A DNA stretch of 64,000 bases from NCBI GenBank assembly GCA_029959605.1, contig JASCOC010000014.1, positions 1 to 64,000 of the forward strand, given 5' to 3'. Numbering within the stretch: position 1 is the stretch's first letter; every line of letters starts with the position of its first letter. Positions 1 to 8,973 of this stretch are shown here, piece by piece. The notes under the pieces were generated by a model. The model was not told where the DNA came from and made no database searches. It saw only the letters and a program-made list of their open reading frames with translations. Source of the DNA: Lysobacteraceae bacterium PS02340. GTDB lineage: Bacteria > Pseudomonadota > Gammaproteobacteria > Xanthomonadales > Xanthomonadaceae. The position numbers and the translations under genes are program-made.

Positions 1-174
1 ACCCCCCGCCGGCGCGCCGCGCGGGGGGCGGGCCCCCGCGCCCCCCCCTGACCTGCCGGCACGGGATGTGCCGGACACCCGCGGCCTTGTGTGCCGCGTC
101 CGCGTTTCACAGATCCACTTTCCAACTCCAAGCGGCACGAGCCGTACATCCTTCTACCAATACAGGCAATCCAG
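1..174. other. rpsE leader with GC-only hairpin; no rplR visible
   Basis: The first 48 bases are almost purely G and C and contain a perfect 9-bp hairpin (19-27 paired with 33-41, loop 28-32). Two shorter stems follow: CCGGCAC at 56-62 with GTGCCGG at 68-74, and CGCGGC at 80-85 with GCCGCG at 93-98. No coding frame resembling ribosomal protein L18 (rplR), the usual neighbour directly upstream of rpsE, can be read here. It may be a true structured leader or low-quality sequence at a contig edge. Confidence 0.5.
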
Positions 175-714
175 ATGGCAAACGAAAGGGAAAACCGCGG
201 CCGCGATCGCAATCGCGACCGTGAGGAACTCGACGACGGCATGATCGAGAAGCTGATCACGGTCAACCGTGTCAGCAAGACCGTCAAGGGCGGTCGCCAG
301 TTCACGTTCACCGCGCTGACGGTCGTCGGCGACGGCAACGGCAAGGTCGGTTTCGGTTACGGCAAGGCGCGCGAAGTGCCGGTCGCGATCCAGAAGTCGA
401 TGGAGCAGGCCCGCAAGAACCAGAAGACCGTCGATCTCAACGGCAGCACCCTGTGGCACACGGTCAAGTCGCGCCACGGTGCGGCGAACGTGTTCATGCA
501 GCCCGCGTCGGAAGGTACCGGCGTGATCGCCGGTGGCGCGATGCGCGCCGTGCTCGAAGCCGTCGGTGTCAAGGACGTGCTGGCCAAGGCCGTGGGTTCG
601 CGCAATCCGATCAACCTCGTGCGCGCCACGATCCGCGGCCTCGACGAGATGCACTCGCCGGCGCAGATCGCTGCAAAGCGCGGCAAGAAGGTGGAGGATC
701 TGATCAATGGCTAA
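175..714 (+). CDS. rpsE: 30S ribosomal protein S5
   Basis: Small-subunit protein S5, needed for translational accuracy and located at the mRNA entry side of the 30S body. The 179-residue product has a basic, Arg/Asp-rich N-terminus (about 1-20), the double-stranded RNA-binding S5 N-domain (about 22-88, with the [14 protein letters not shown] loop) and the C-terminal domain to about 170. The ATG at 175 is chosen because the typical MANERE start of this family begins there; the frame stays open upstream to 91 but that part has no family similarity. No clear Shine-Dalgarno sequence precedes it. The last codons overlap the rpmD start, as expected in the spc operon. Confidence 0.96.
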   Translation: MANERENRGRDRNRDREELDDGMIEKLITVNRVSKTVKGGRQFTFTALTVVGDGNGKVGFGYGKAREVPVAIQKSMEQARKNQKTVDLNGSTLWHTVKSRHGAANVFMQPASEGTGVIAGGAMRAVLEAVGVKDVLAKAVGSRNPINLVRATIRGLDEMHSPAQIAAKRGKKVEDLING

Positions 715-904
715 GAAGGAATCCACCGGCGGCACCGTCAAGGTGCGCTTGGTCAAGGGTCTGCGCGGTTCGCAGGCCAAGCACCGCCTCTCGGTGAAGG
801 CACTCGGTCTGGGCAAGCTCAACGACGTGCGTGAACTGAAGGACAGCCCGCAGGTCCGTGGCCTGATCAACAAGGTCCATTACCTGGTCCAGGTCGAGGA
901 ATAA
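707..904 (+). CDS. rpmD: 50S ribosomal protein L30
   Basis: L30 is a small large-subunit protein. The 65-residue product has the family pattern [17 protein letters not shown] followed by LGLGKLN and a C-terminal [12 protein letters not shown]. The ATG overlaps the last codons of rpsE by 8 nt, indicating translational coupling, and rplO begins 5 nt after the stop. Order rpsE-rpmD-rplO-secY is the canonical spc operon. Confidence 0.96.
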   Translation: MAKKESTGGTVKVRLVKGLRGSQAKHRLSVKALGLGKLNDVRELKDSPQVRGLINKVHYLVQVEE

Positions 905-909
905 TCGAA

Positions 910-1344
910 ATGAAGCTCAATTCTCTCAAGCCCGCACAGGGCGCCCGCACCGAGCGCACGCGCGTCGGTCGCGGTATCGGTTCGGGCCTGGGCAAGACTG
1001 CCGGCCGCGGCCACAAGGGTTCGTTCGCGCGTTCGGGCAAGGGCAAGATCAAGGCCGGCTTCGAAGGCGGCCAGATGCCGCTGCGCAAGCGTCTGCCGAA
1101 GGTCGGTTTCCGCTCCAAGCTGAAGCTCGACGTGGCCGAAGTGATGCTCTACCAGCTCGACAAGCTCGACGGTGACGTCGACTTCGCCGCGCTGCGTGCC
1201 GCCAAGCTGGTGCCCAGCACCGCCAAGCGCGCGAAGATCGTCCTCAAGGGCGAGATCAGCAAGAAGCTCGTGCTCAAGGGCGTGCTCGCCACGGCCGGTG
1301 CCCGCGCGGCGATCGAAGCCGCTGGCGGCAAGGTCGAGGAGTAA
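910..1344 (+). CDS. rplO: 50S ribosomal protein L15
   Basis: L15 is an early-assembly large-subunit protein. The 144-residue product shows the basic Gly/Arg-rich N-terminal extension ([20 protein letters not shown], about 20-39) and a compact C-terminal domain. It lies between rpmD and secY with spacers of 5 nt on each side, so the four genes are almost certainly one transcript. Confidence 0.96.
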   Translation: MKLNSLKPAQGARTERTRVGRGIGSGLGKTAGRGHKGSFARSGKGKIKAGFEGGQMPLRKRLPKVGFRSKLKLDVAEVMLYQLDKLDGDVDFAALRAAKLVPSTAKRAKIVLKGEISKKLVLKGVLATAGARAAIEAAGGKVEE

Positions 1345-1349
1345 GCCGG

Positions 1350-2726
1350 ATGTCGCGTAGCGGCAGCGCAATGGGTGGGGTCGGCGCCGGGCTCGGTAAA
1401 TTCACCGAGCTCCGCCAGCGCCTGCTGTTCGTGCTCGGTGCTCTCGTCGTCTATCGCATCGGGTGTTTCATCCCGGTGCCGGGCGTCAATCCCGAGGCCA
1501 TGCTGCAGCTGATGGAACAGCAGCAGGGCACCATCGTGGACATGTTCAACATGTTCTCCGGCGGTGCGCTGTCGCGTTTCAGCCTGTTCGCACTGAACGT
1601 GATTCCGTACATCTCGGCGTCCATCGTGATGCAGCTGCTGGTGCAGGTCGTGCCCAGCCTGAAGGCCATCCAGAAGGAAGGCGAGTCGGGCCGGCGCAGG
1701 ATCACCCAGTGGTCGCGCATCGGTGCGATTCCGCTGGCGATCTTCCAGTCGGCGGGTATCGCGGTCGCGCTGCAGAGTTCGGGTGCCAACAACGGCATTC
1801 CGGTCGTCTATTCGCCGGGCATGGGCTTCGTGGTCACCGCGATCATCGCGCTCACCGCCGGCACCATGTTCCTGGTGTGGCTGGGCGAGCAGGTGACCGA
1901 GCGCGGCATCGGCAACGGTGTGTCGCTGATCATCTTCGCCGGCATCGTGGCGGGTCTTCCGGGCGCCGTGCTGGGCACGTTCGATTCGCTGCGCAGCGGT
2001 GACATGAGCCCGATCGCGGCGATCCTGCTGGTGATCGTGGTGCTGGCGGCGGTGTTCTTCGTGGTGTTCGTCGAGCGTGGCCAGCGTCGGATCACGGTCA
2101 ACTACGCACGTCGCCAGGGCGGTCGCAACGCGTACATGAACCAGAGCTCGTTCCTGCCGCTCAAGCTCAACATGGCAGGCGTGATTCCGGCGATCTTCGC
2201 GTCCTCGATCATCATGTTCCCGGCAACGGTGACCACGTGGTTCGGTGAAGCGACCTCGTCGAGCGGCTGGCAGCAGACGCTGCAGCGCGTCGCGCAGGCG
2301 ATCTCGCCGGGCGAGCCGCTGTATGTGCTCCTGTTCGGTGCGCTGATCGCGGGCTTTGCGTTCTTCTACACCGCGCTGGTGTTCAACAGCCAGGAAACGG
2401 CCGACAACCTGAAGAAGTCGGGCGCGCTGATCCCGGGCATCCGTCCGGGCAAGGCGACCGCCGACTACATCGACGGTGTGCTGACCCGCCTCACGGCAGT
2501 CGGCGCGGCGTATCTGGTGCTGGTCTGTCTGTTGCCGGAGTTCATGCGTGCCGAGTTCGGCAGCTCCTTCCACTTCGGCGGCACGTCGCTGCTGATCGTG
2601 GTGGTGGTGATCATGGACTTCATCGCGCAGGTCCAGTCGCACCTGATGTCGCACCAGTACGAAAGCCTGCTGAAGAAGGCGAACCTCAAGGGTTCGCGCA
2701 GCGGCGGCGGCCTCACCGGTCGTTGA
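1350..2726 (+). CDS. secY: Preprotein translocase subunit SecY
   Basis: SecY forms the inner-membrane protein-conducting channel with SecE and SecG. The 458-residue product has about ten hydrophobic segments. The motifs [14 protein letters not shown] (N-terminus), [31 protein letters not shown] and the cytoplasmic [21 protein letters not shown] loop are family hallmarks, as is the [12 protein letters not shown] segment. It is the last gene of the spc operon here; an 8-bp hairpin follows the stop. Confidence 0.97.
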   Translation: MSRSGSAMGGVGAGLGKFTELRQRLLFVLGALVVYRIGCFIPVPGVNPEAMLQLMEQQQGTIVDMFNMFSGGALSRFSLFALNVIPYISASIVMQLLVQVVPSLKAIQKEGESGRRRITQWSRIGAIPLAIFQSAGIAVALQSSGANNGIPVVYSPGMGFVVTAIIALTAGTMFLVWLGEQVTERGIGNGVSLIIFAGIVAGLPGAVLGTFDSLRSGDMSPIAAILLVIVVLAAVFFVVFVERGQRRITVNYARRQGGRNAYMNQSSFLPLKLNMAGVIPAIFASSIIMFPATVTTWFGEATSSSGWQQTLQRVAQAISPGEPLYVLLFGALIAGFAFFYTALVFNSQETADNLKKSGALIPGIRPGKATADYIDGVLTRLTAVGAAYLVLVCLLPEFMRAEFGSSFHFGGTSLLIVVVVIMDFIAQVQSHLMSHQYESLLKKANLKGSRSGGGLTGR

Positions 2727-2732
2727 TGTTCC

Positions 2733-2758
2733 GCCGGACGGCCCTCGGGTCGTCCGGC
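2733..2758. terminator. Hairpin after secY
   Basis: GCCGGACG at 2733-2740 pairs perfectly with CGTCCGGC at 2751-2758 around a 10-nt loop, 6 nt after the secY stop. No U-tract follows, so it may be an attenuator or RNA-stability element rather than an intrinsic terminator. Confidence 0.45.
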
Positions 2759-3020
2759 ACGGTTCTCGCGGCATGGGCACTCCCCATGTCGCATCGCACC
2801 GCCCCGACGGGCGGCGCACGAAGTCCGGACCTACGCGCCGGACTTCAGATGGGCGACTCGCACGGCGGTCTCGTGTGCGGGTGGTCCAGGAAGATCCGCA
2901 CGCCAGAGTAGCGCGCGGGGCAGGCGAGGGGAGTTCCCCGAAAGCTGCCGGTCCTGGACTGTCGCCGGAGCATGGGCACGCTCCCCATGCCGGGTTCACC
3001 GGCGCCTTGGCGCCGTGGGC

Positions 3021-3049
3021 TTCCTGAAACCACGAGGCCCTGCTATCAT
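3021..3049 (+). promoter_or_regulatory. Promoter of the alpha (rpsM) operon
   Basis: A sigma-70-like pair TTCCTG (3021-3026), 17-nt spacer, TATCAT (3044-3049) lies 60 nt before the rpsM ATG in a locally AT-richer stretch. It separates the alpha operon transcriptionally from the spc operon. Confidence 0.6.
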
Positions 3050-3108
3050 TTCTTGTTCCCTTTTGCCGGGATTGAACCCCTGGCAGCAAACCAGTTGGAG
3101 ATCCGCGC

Positions 3109-3465
3109 ATGGCGCGTATTGCAGGTGTGAACCTGCCTGCCCAGAAGCATGTCTGGGTTGGGCTTCAAAGCATTTTCGGCATTGGCCGTACCCGTTCGAA
3201 GAAGGTCTGCGAGGCAGCAGGCGTGACCTCGACCACCAAGATCCGCGATCTGTCCGAACCGGAAGTCGAGCGTCTGCGCTCGGAAGTCGGCAAGTATGTG
3301 GTCGAGGGCGACCTGCGTCGCGAAGTCGGCATGGCCATCAAGCGTCTGATGGACCTGTCGTGCTACCGCGGCCTGCGTCACCGTCGTGGTCTCCCGCTGC
3401 GTGGTCAGCGCACCCGGACCAATGCACGCACCCGCAAGGGTCCGCGCAAGGCCATCAGGAAGTAA
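3109..3465 (+). CDS. rpsM: 30S ribosomal protein S13
   Basis: S13 sits in the 30S head and contacts the 50S subunit and tRNA. The 118-residue product begins [16 protein letters not shown], carries the helix-two-turns-helix region (about 14-60) and ends with the basic [16 protein letters not shown] tail that reaches the decoding region. First gene of the alpha operon (rpsM-rpsK-rpsD-rpoA-rplQ), 11 nt before rpsK. Confidence 0.97.
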   Translation: MARIAGVNLPAQKHVWVGLQSIFGIGRTRSKKVCEAAGVTSTTKIRDLSEPEVERLRSEVGKYVVEGDLRREVGMAIKRLMDLSCYRGLRHRRGLPLRGQRTRTNARTRKGPRKAIRK

Positions 3466-3476
3466 GGAGTTAAGCC

Positions 3477-3869
3477 ATGGCCAAGCCCGCAGCTACCAAG
3501 ACCAAGAAGAAGATCAAGCGCGTCGTCACCGACGGCATCGCGCATGTCCACGCTTCGTTCAACAACACGATCATCACGATCACCGACCGCCAGGGCAACG
3601 CGCTCTCGTGGGCGACCTCGGGCGGTGCCGGTTTCCGCGGCTCGCGCAAGTCGACCCCGTTCGCAGCCCAGGTCGCCGCAGAGAAGGCCGGCAAGGTCGC
3701 GCTCGATTACGGCGTCAAGTCGCTTGAAGTCCGCATCAAGGGCCCGGGTCCGGGTCGTGAGTCGGCCGTGCGCTCGCTGAACAACGTGGGCTACAAGATC
3801 ATCAACATCATCGACGTGACGCCCATCCCGCACAACGGATGCCGCCCGCCGAAGAAGCGTCGCGTCTAA
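3477..3869 (+). CDS. rpsK: 30S ribosomal protein S11
   Basis: S11 lines the 30S platform near the E site and the mRNA exit. The 130-residue product has the conserved [19 protein letters not shown]-terminal stretch, the [15 protein letters not shown] loop and the classical [14 protein letters not shown]-terminus. It has a good AAGGAG ribosome-binding site and lies between rpsM and rpsD. Confidence 0.97.
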   Translation: MAKPAATKTKKKIKRVVTDGIAHVHASFNNTIITITDRQGNALSWATSGGAGFRGSRKSTPFAAQVAAEKAGKVALDYGVKSLEVRIKGPGPGRESAVRSLNNVGYKIINIIDVTPIPHNGCRPPKKRRV

Positions 3870-3883
3870 AGGAGCGATAAGAA

Positions 3884-4519
3884 ATGGCTCGTTACATCGG
3901 TCCTACCTGTAAGCTCGCGCGCCGTGAAGGCGCCGACCTGTCCCTCAAGAGCCCGACCCGCGCGCTCGACTCGAAGTGCAAGCTGGAGCAGAAGCCCGGC
4001 CAGCACGGTGCCGGCACCGGCGCGCGTCGCAGCAAGCTCTCGGATTACGCCACCCAGCTTCGCGAGAAGCAGAAGGTCAAGCGTATCTACGGTCTGCTCG
4101 AGCGTCAGTTCCGCAACTACTACAAGAAGGCGTCGAACAAGAAGGGCAACACGGGTGAAAACCTGCTGCAGCTCCTCGAGACCCGCCTCGACAACGTCAT
4201 CTACCGCATGGGCTTCGCGGTGACCCGTCCGGCCGCGCGCCAGCTGGTGTCGCACCGTGGTGTCACGGTCAATGGTCAGTCGGTGAATCTGCCGTCGTAC
4301 CAGGTCAAGGCAGGCGACGCGATCGCACTGTCGGAGAAGGCACAGAAGCAGCTTCGTGTGCAGGAAGCGCTCACCGTGTGGTCGACGATGGATCTGTCCC
4401 CGTCGTGGGTCGAAGTCGACTCCAAGGCGTTCAGTGGTGTGTTCAAGTCCGTCCCGGATCGTGCAGATCTGCCGGCAGACATCAACGAAGCGCTGATCGT
4501 CGAGCTGTACTCGAAGTAA
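3884..4519 (+). CDS. rpsD: 30S ribosomal protein S4
   Basis: S4 nucleates 16S rRNA assembly and in E. coli also represses the alpha operon by binding its leader. The 211-residue product has the N-terminal S4 domain ([16 protein letters not shown]), the [19 protein letters not shown] segment and the S4 RNA-binding motif around residues 97-160 ([19 protein letters not shown]). The N-terminal part lacks a full four-Cys zinc cluster, so it is a zinc-independent (C-minus) type. Followed by a perfect hairpin in the short spacer before rpoA. Confidence 0.97.
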   Translation: MARYIGPTCKLARREGADLSLKSPTRALDSKCKLEQKPGQHGAGTGARRSKLSDYATQLREKQKVKRIYGLLERQFRNYYKKASNKKGNTGENLLQLLETRLDNVIYRMGFAVTRPAARQLVSHRGVTVNGQSVNLPSYQVKAGDAIALSEKAQKQLRVQEALTVWSTMDLSPSWVEVDSKAFSGVFKSVPDRADLPADINEALIVELYSK

Positions 4520-4530
4520 TTCAACCAGGT

Positions 4531-4555
4531 ACCGCCGCGTCGTAAGCGCGGCGGT
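4531..4555 (+). promoter_or_regulatory. Hairpin in the rpsD-rpoA spacer
   Basis: ACCGCCGCG (4531-4539) pairs perfectly with CGCGGCGGT (4547-4555) around a 7-nt loop. It ends just before the AGGAGA ribosome-binding site of rpoA. No U-run follows, so it more likely affects translation or mRNA decay between rpsD and rpoA than ends transcription. Confidence 0.45.
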
Positions 4556-4574
4556 CCTCAGGAGACACACACAC

Positions 4575-5573
4575 ATGACGGCTACCGCCAACCAGGTCCT
4601 GCGTCCCCGCGGCCCTCAGATCGAACGTCTCGCCGGCAACCGCGCGAAGGTCGTGATCGAGCCGCTGGAGCGTGGGTATGGGCACACGCTGGGCAATGCC
4701 CTGCGTCGCGTGCTCCTGTCGTCGATTCCGGGCTTCGCGATCACCGAAGTCGAGATCGACGGCGTGCTGCACGAGTACAGCACCATCGAGGGCCTGCAGG
4801 AAGACGTGCTGGAAGTCCTGCTGAACCTCAAGGACGTCGCCATCCGCATGGGCACCGGCGAAAGCTCGACGCTGTCGCTGTCGAAGACGGGTGCGGGCGT
4901 CGTGACGGCCGCCGATATCAAGACCGACCACAACGTCGAGATCCTTAATGGCGAGCACATCATCTGCCACCTGACCAAGGACGCGTCGATCAACATGCGT
5001 CTGAAGATCGAGCGCGGCTTCGGCTACCAGCCGGCCTCCGCACGTCGTCGTCCGGACGAGGAGACCCGCGCCATCGGTCGCCTGATGCTGGACGCGTCGT
5101 TCTCGCCGGTCCGTCGCGTGGCCTATGAAGTCGAAGCGGCGCGCGTCGAACAGCGCACCGACCTCGACAAGCTGGTGCTGGACATCGAAACCAACGGCAC
5201 GATCGATGCCGAGGAAGCCGTGCGCACCGCCGCCGACATCCTCACCGATCAGCTGTCGGTGTTCGGCGACTTCACGCACCGCGATCGCGGCGCGGCGAAG
5301 CCGCAGGCACCGGGCGTCGACCCGATCCTGCTGCGTCCGATCGACGATCTGGAGCTGACGGTGCGTTCGGCCAACTGCCTCAAGGCCGAGAGCATCTACT
5401 ACATCGGCGACCTGATCCAGAAGACCGAAGTCGAACTGCTCAAGACCCCGAACCTCGGCAAGAAGTCGCTGACCGAGATCAAGGAAGTCCTGGCGCAGCG
5501 CGGCCTGGCACTGGGCATGAAGCTCGAGAACTGGCCGCCGACCGGCGTGTCCGCTCACGGCATGCTTGGGTAA
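4575..5573 (+). CDS. rpoA: DNA-directed RNA polymerase alpha subunit
   Basis: Alpha dimer scaffold of RNA polymerase. The 332-residue product has the N-terminal assembly domain (about 1-230, with [22 protein letters not shown]), a flexible linker and the C-terminal domain (about 250-320, [20 protein letters not shown], then [12 protein letters not shown]) that binds UP elements and activators. Preceded by AGGAGA. The next gene, rplQ, is unusually far away (269 bp) for this operon. Confidence 0.98.
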   Translation: MTATANQVLRPRGPQIERLAGNRAKVVIEPLERGYGHTLGNALRRVLLSSIPGFAITEVEIDGVLHEYSTIEGLQEDVLEVLLNLKDVAIRMGTGESSTLSLSKTGAGVVTAADIKTDHNVEILNGEHIICHLTKDASINMRLKIERGFGYQPASARRRPDEETRAIGRLMLDASFSPVRRVAYEVEAARVEQRTDLDKLVLDIETNGTIDAEEAVRTAADILTDQLSVFGDFTHRDRGAAKPQAPGVDPILLRPIDDLELTVRSANCLKAESIYYIGDLIQKTEVELLKTPNLGKKSLTEIKEVLAQRGLALGMKLENWPPTGVSAHGMLG

Positions 5574-5619
5574 GCATCCCGTGTGCAGCCGATGCCGTCA
5601 GGCATCGGTTGCGGGATGC
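5574..5619. repeat. Two-tier hairpin after rpoA
   Basis: Starting right after the rpoA stop, GCATCCCG (5574-5581) pairs with CGGGATGC (5612-5619). Nested inside, CCGATGCC (5589-5596) pairs with GGCATCGG (5601-5608) around a GTCA loop. All 16 pairs are perfect. There is no U-tract. Confidence 0.6.
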
Positions 5620-5623
5620 GAAC

Positions 5624-5644
5624 GCCCGGCGTGCTTCGCCGGGC
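5624..5644. repeat. Second hairpin in the rpoA-rplQ spacer
   Basis: GCCCGGCG (5624-5631) pairs with CGCCGGGC (5637-5644) around a 5-nt loop, 4 nt after the preceding two-tier hairpin. Together they form a structured block at the start of the spacer; nothing else recognisable lies between 5645 and the rplQ ribosome-binding site. Confidence 0.55.
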
Positions 5645-5842
5645 TGGGAGTGCAAACGCGGCGCGAGCCGCGGCTCCCGATCTGTACTGACGCTGTATGC
5701 AAGACCGCGCCGACGGGCAGAAGCCCGCGGCGTTGCCGGTGAAGGACGACCGGTTCCGGACCATCCGCAGTCCAAGTTCCAACGCCAGGACGGCGCCAAA
5801 GCCTCACACAGACCCACCATTCCCATCTGAAGGATCCATCCC

Positions 5843-6223
5843 ATGCGCCACCAGAAAGCCGGTCGCAAGTTCAACCGCACCAGCGCCCATCGTGAAGCGA
5901 TGTTCCGCAACATGGCCGCTTCGCTGATCAAGAGCGAACTCATCAAGACGACCCTGCCGAAGGCCAAGGAACTGCGCCGCGTCGCAGAGCCGCTGATCAC
6001 CCTCGGCAAGATCGACAGCGTCGCCAACCGTCGTCTCGCGTTCGCGCGTCTGCGCGACAAGGAAGCCGTCGGTACGCTGTTCACCACCGTCGGCCCGCGC
6101 TACAGCGCGCGTCCGGGTGGCTACCTGCGCATCCTCAAGTGCGGCTTCCGCGCCGGCGACAACGCGCCGATGGCGTACGTCGAGCTGGTCGATCGCCCGC
6201 AGGCGTCGGTCGAAGCCGAGTAA
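5843..6223 (+). CDS. rplQ: 50S ribosomal protein L17
   Basis: L17 lies near the polypeptide exit tunnel. The 126-residue product begins [20 protein letters not shown], continues with [19 protein letters not shown] and ends with the [12 protein letters not shown] strand. The GAAGGA ribosome-binding site precedes the ATG. Last gene of the alpha operon, followed by a strong intrinsic terminator. Confidence 0.97.
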   Translation: MRHQKAGRKFNRTSAHREAMFRNMAASLIKSELIKTTLPKAKELRRVAEPLITLGKIDSVANRRLAFARLRDKEAVGTLFTTVGPRYSARPGGYLRILKCGFRAGDNAPMAYVELVDRPQASVEAE

Positions 6224-6280
6224 TCCCGATCGTGACGACCTGCGCGACGTGCGCAGGTTCCCGTCATCGATGGAACGAAG

Positions 6281-6307
6281 CCCCGGCATCTGCCGGGGTT
6301 TTTGTTT
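6281..6307 (+). terminator. Intrinsic terminator of the alpha operon
   Basis: CCCCGGC (6281-6287), loop ATCT, GCCGGGG (6292-6298), followed by TTTTTGTTT (6299-6307). A textbook rho-independent terminator between rplQ and dsbB. Confidence 0.9.
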
Positions 6308-6353
6308 GCGCGGTGCGGGACGATAATCGCGACACCCTATCGACGGTCTGCCC

Positions 6354-6854
6354 ATGAATCCTGTCCGCTGGTCGTTCCGCACGCTGATGTTCGTCGGCGC
6401 CGTCGCCTGTTTCGCCCTGATCGGTTTCGCGATCTATTCGCAGCTGCAGTGGGGGCTCGAGCCGTGCCCGCTGTGCATCTTCCAGCGACTGGCCTTCGCG
6501 GCGCTCGGTGTGGTGCTCCTGATCGCCGGCATCCACGCGCCGCGCGGACGCGGTGGCCGTACGGCCTACGGTCTGCTGGGCTTCGCAGCGGCCGCGGTCG
6601 GCATCGGCATTGCCGCACGTCATGTGTGGCTGCAGATGCATCCGCCGGGCTTCGCGACCTGCGGCGCACCGTTCGCCTTCATGCGCGAAACCATGGACAC
6701 GCCCACGCTGATCCAGAAGGTGCTGACCGGCTCCGGCGACTGCGGCACCGTCGACTGGACCTTCCTCGGCCTGTCGATGCCGGCCTGGAGCCTGGTGTGG
6801 TTCCTGCTGCTGGCCGCGGTCGCGCTCTTCGCCGGGCTGCGCACACGCCGCTGA
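6354..6854 (+). CDS. dsbB: Disulfide bond formation protein DsbB
   Basis: Inner-membrane enzyme that reoxidises the periplasmic oxidase DsbA and passes electrons to ubiquinone. The 166-residue product has four hydrophobic segments. The first periplasmic cysteine pair is the CPLC motif (Cys38, Cys41) and the second is Cys103 and Cys130, all four redox cysteines being present. Length is normal for the family (about 165-175). A GATAAT at 6322-6327 could be its -10 element. Confidence 0.93.
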   Translation: MNPVRWSFRTLMFVGAVACFALIGFAIYSQLQWGLEPCPLCIFQRLAFAALGVVLLIAGIHAPRGRGGRTAYGLLGFAAAAVGIGIAARHVWLQMHPPGFATCGAPFAFMRETMDTPTLIQKVLTGSGDCGTVDWTFLGLSMPAWSLVWFLLLAAVALFAGLRTRR

Positions 6855-6869
6855 GCGGTTGCCTGCGTT

Positions 6870-6897
6870 TTGACGCAGGGCAGCAAACTGCGATGAT
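6870..6897 (+). promoter_or_regulatory. Putative promoter of DAHP synthase
   Basis: TTGACG (6870-6875), 16-nt spacer, GATGAT (6892-6897), 24 nt before the ATG at 6922. The predicted leader would be very short, leaving no room for a trp-type attenuator. Confidence 0.45.
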
Positions 6898-6921
6898 GGC
6901 CGCCCGCGAGAGGAACACCCC

Positions 6922-8319
6922 ATGTCGTCGTCCAACGAGCGCAGTCTGCATCCCGTGAACCTGCCCGAAGACTGGCAGCCGGAGAGCTGGCGCACGCGCC
7001 CGGCCAAACAGCTGCCGACCTATCCCGATCAGGCCGCCCTGGCGGCCGTGCAGGAAGAGTTGCGTGCGCTGCCGCCGCTGGTGACGTCGTGGGAAATTCT
7101 GAGCCTCAAGCAGCAGCTGGCCGAAGCCCAGGAAGGCCGCCGGTTCCTGCTGCAGGGCGGCGACTGCGCCGAGAACTTCGGCGACTGCACGTCCGACGTC
7201 ATCTCCAACCGGCTCAAGGTGCTGCTGCAGATGAGCCTGGTGCTCGTGCATGGCATGCGCCTGCCTGTCGTGCGCGTCGGCCGTTTTGCTGGCCAGTACG
7301 CGAAGCCGCGTTCGGCCGACACCGAGACGCGCGATGGCGTGACCCTGCCGTGCTACCGCGGCGACGTGGTCAACGCGCCGGCGTTCACGCCCGAGGCACG
7401 CATTCCGGATCCGCGTCGCATGGTGCGCGCGCATGCGCGTTCGGCGATGACGATGAATTTCGTGCGTTCGCTGATTGACGGTGGTTTTGCCGATCTGCAC
7501 CACCCCGAGTACTGGGGCCTGGAGTGGGTGGGCGAATCGCCGCTGGCCGAGGAGTACCAGCGCATGGTCTCGGGCCTCGGCGACGCCGTGCGTTTCATGG
7601 AGACGTTGGCCGGCACGCAGGTGCACAACCTCAACCGCGTCGATTTCTACACCTCGCACGAAGCGCTGCTGCTGCCTTACGAAGAAGCGAACACACGTCA
7701 GGTGCCGCGCCAGTGGGGCTGGTTCAACCTCAGTACGCACTTCCCGTGGATCGGTGTGCGCACGGCGGCGCTCGAAGGCGCGCACGTGGAGTACTTCCGA
7801 GGTCTGCGCAATCCGATCGGCGTCAAGGTCGGTCCGACATCGACGCCTGGCGAACTGCTGCGTCTGATCGACGTGCTCAATCCCGACGACGAACCGGGCC
7901 GCCTGAGCCTGATCCACCGCATGGGCGCGACGCAGATCGCCGAACGCCTGCCGGCCCTGCTCGAGGCGGTACGTCGCTCCGGCCGTCGCGTGCTGTGGAT
8001 CTGCGATCCGATGCACGGCAATACCGAGTCGACCAGCAACGGCTACAAGACGCGCCGTTTCGACAACATCCGCAGCGAGATCGAGCAGGCGTTCGACCTG
8101 CACGCCGCGGCGGGCACGCGCCTGGGCGGTGTGCACCTGGAACTGACCGGCGAAGACGTCACCGAGTGCATGGGCGGCGCGCGGGCGCTGACCGAGACCG
8201 ATCTCGAGCGCGCTTACAAGAGCCAGGTCGATCCGCGTCTGAATTACGAGCAGGCGCTGGAGACGGCGATGCTGATCGTGCGCAAGCAGGTGCAGGTCAG
8301 CGGGCTGTCGCGCCAGTAA
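6922..8319 (+). CDS. Class II 3-deoxy-D-arabino-heptulosonate 7-phosphate synthase
   Basis: First step of the shikimate pathway: phosphoenolpyruvate plus erythrose 4-phosphate gives DAHP. The 465-residue product belongs to the plant/mycobacterial class II family, not the AroF/G/H class I enzymes. Visible family motifs are LLQGGDCAENF (metal-binding Cys), the VRVGRFAGQYAKPRS segment, DPMHGNT (metal His), the GVHLELTGEDVTEC strand (metal Glu) and DPRLNYEQAL (metal Asp). It starts 67 nt after dsbB and seems to be transcribed alone, from a TTGACG/GATGAT promoter. Confidence 0.94.
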   Translation: MSSSNERSLHPVNLPEDWQPESWRTRPAKQLPTYPDQAALAAVQEELRALPPLVTSWEILSLKQQLAEAQEGRRFLLQGGDCAENFGDCTSDVISNRLKVLLQMSLVLVHGMRLPVVRVGRFAGQYAKPRSADTETRDGVTLPCYRGDVVNAPAFTPEARIPDPRRMVRAHARSAMTMNFVRSLIDGGFADLHHPEYWGLEWVGESPLAEEYQRMVSGLGDAVRFMETLAGTQVHNLNRVDFYTSHEALLLPYEEANTRQVPRQWGWFNLSTHFPWIGVRTAALEGAHVEYFRGLRNPIGVKVGPTSTPGELLRLIDVLNPDDEPGRLSLIHRMGATQIAERLPALLEAVRRSGRRVLWICDPMHGNTESTSNGYKTRRFDNIRSEIEQAFDLHAAAGTRLGGVHLELTGEDVTECMGGARALTETDLERAYKSQVDPRLNYEQALETAMLIVRKQVQVSGLSRQ

Positions 8320-8354
8320 CGCTGCAGGCCGGCTGTAGCGGCAGTGCGTGCAGT

Positions 8355-8900
8355 TCAGTCGTCGAGCACTTCCGCCGCCGCGGCTGCGGGCATTGCAGCG
8401 GCCACGGCCGCCTCATGCGACGTCAGGACACGTCCGGATTCGGTGCGCGCGTCGAGATCCAGAGCGCGCGCGTCGATGCGGGCCGCCGCCGCGGTGCACG
8501 TTGCGACATCGGCAATGCCGTCGGGGACGTACCGGTCGCGGAACGCGTGTGCTTCGTCGATGAGCATGGCGTTCCGGCCCTCGACGAATTCGCGTCGGCT
8601 TCCTGCGATGCCGTGCGCGTCCAGCAGGTCTTTCAAGCGGGTCATCCAGCGCAGCGCGAGCTGGATCACGCCGTCCCAGGCGGCGTAAGCGCGCTGCGCG
8701 TCCGTGCCACAAGGTGCAGGAAGCGCGCCGCAGGCATCGACGCGTGCGGATCGGGCAAAGGAGGCCGCGGCCAGCGTCTGGACGGCGGCGAACGTGGGTT
8801 GGATCAGGCGATCGTCCGCGCGCGCGTCCGGCGCGTTCGTGAGCGGTACAAAGCCGAGCGCCAATGCCGGGCGGCGCGTCTTCAGGCCGGAAAGCACCAT
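8355..8900 (-). CDS. Hypothetical protein, 181 aa
   Basis: Not recognised. The product starts MVLSGLKTRRPALALGF, is Ala-rich and predicted soluble, with a Trp-containing stretch AYAAWDGVIQLALRWMTRL (about 71-89) and FVEGRNAMLIDEAHAFRDR (about 103-121) that look like two amphipathic helices. Three cysteines occur in the first two thirds. Third codon positions are strongly GC-biased, supporting real coding. It is the last of a minus-strand run after typA, thpR and the DUF2127 gene, 73 nt downstream of the latter. No signal peptide or membrane segment is evident. The start codon is uncertain. Confidence 0.55.
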   Translation of the reverse strand: MVLSGLKTRRPALALGFVPLTNAPDARADDRLIQPTFAAVQTLAAASFARSARVDACGALPAPCGTDAQRAYAAWDGVIQLALRWMTRLKDLLDAHGIAGSRREFVEGRNAMLIDEAHAFRDRYVPDGIADVATCTAAAARIDARALDLDARTESGRVLTSHEAAVAAAMPAAAAAEVLDD

Positions 8901-8973
8901 GGGCAGGACACGCCACGTGCGACGGATGTCGTACGACGAGCTTTGGCGGTGACGCGCGCCTGCAACCCTCGGC

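Larger units (their letters stand above)
2727..3108. other. secY-rpsM spacer with several palindromes
   Basis: This 382-bp spacer has no convincing gene; rpmJ, found here in many gammaproteobacteria, is absent. It holds the post-secY hairpin, a perfect 9-bp stem GAAGTCCGG (2820-2828) / CCGGACTTC (2838-2846), two similar short palindromes of the form CATGGGCAC-N-TCCCCATG (near 2772 and 2971), a GGCGCC/GGCGCC pair near 3001-3014, and the rpsM promoter. Confidence 0.6.
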
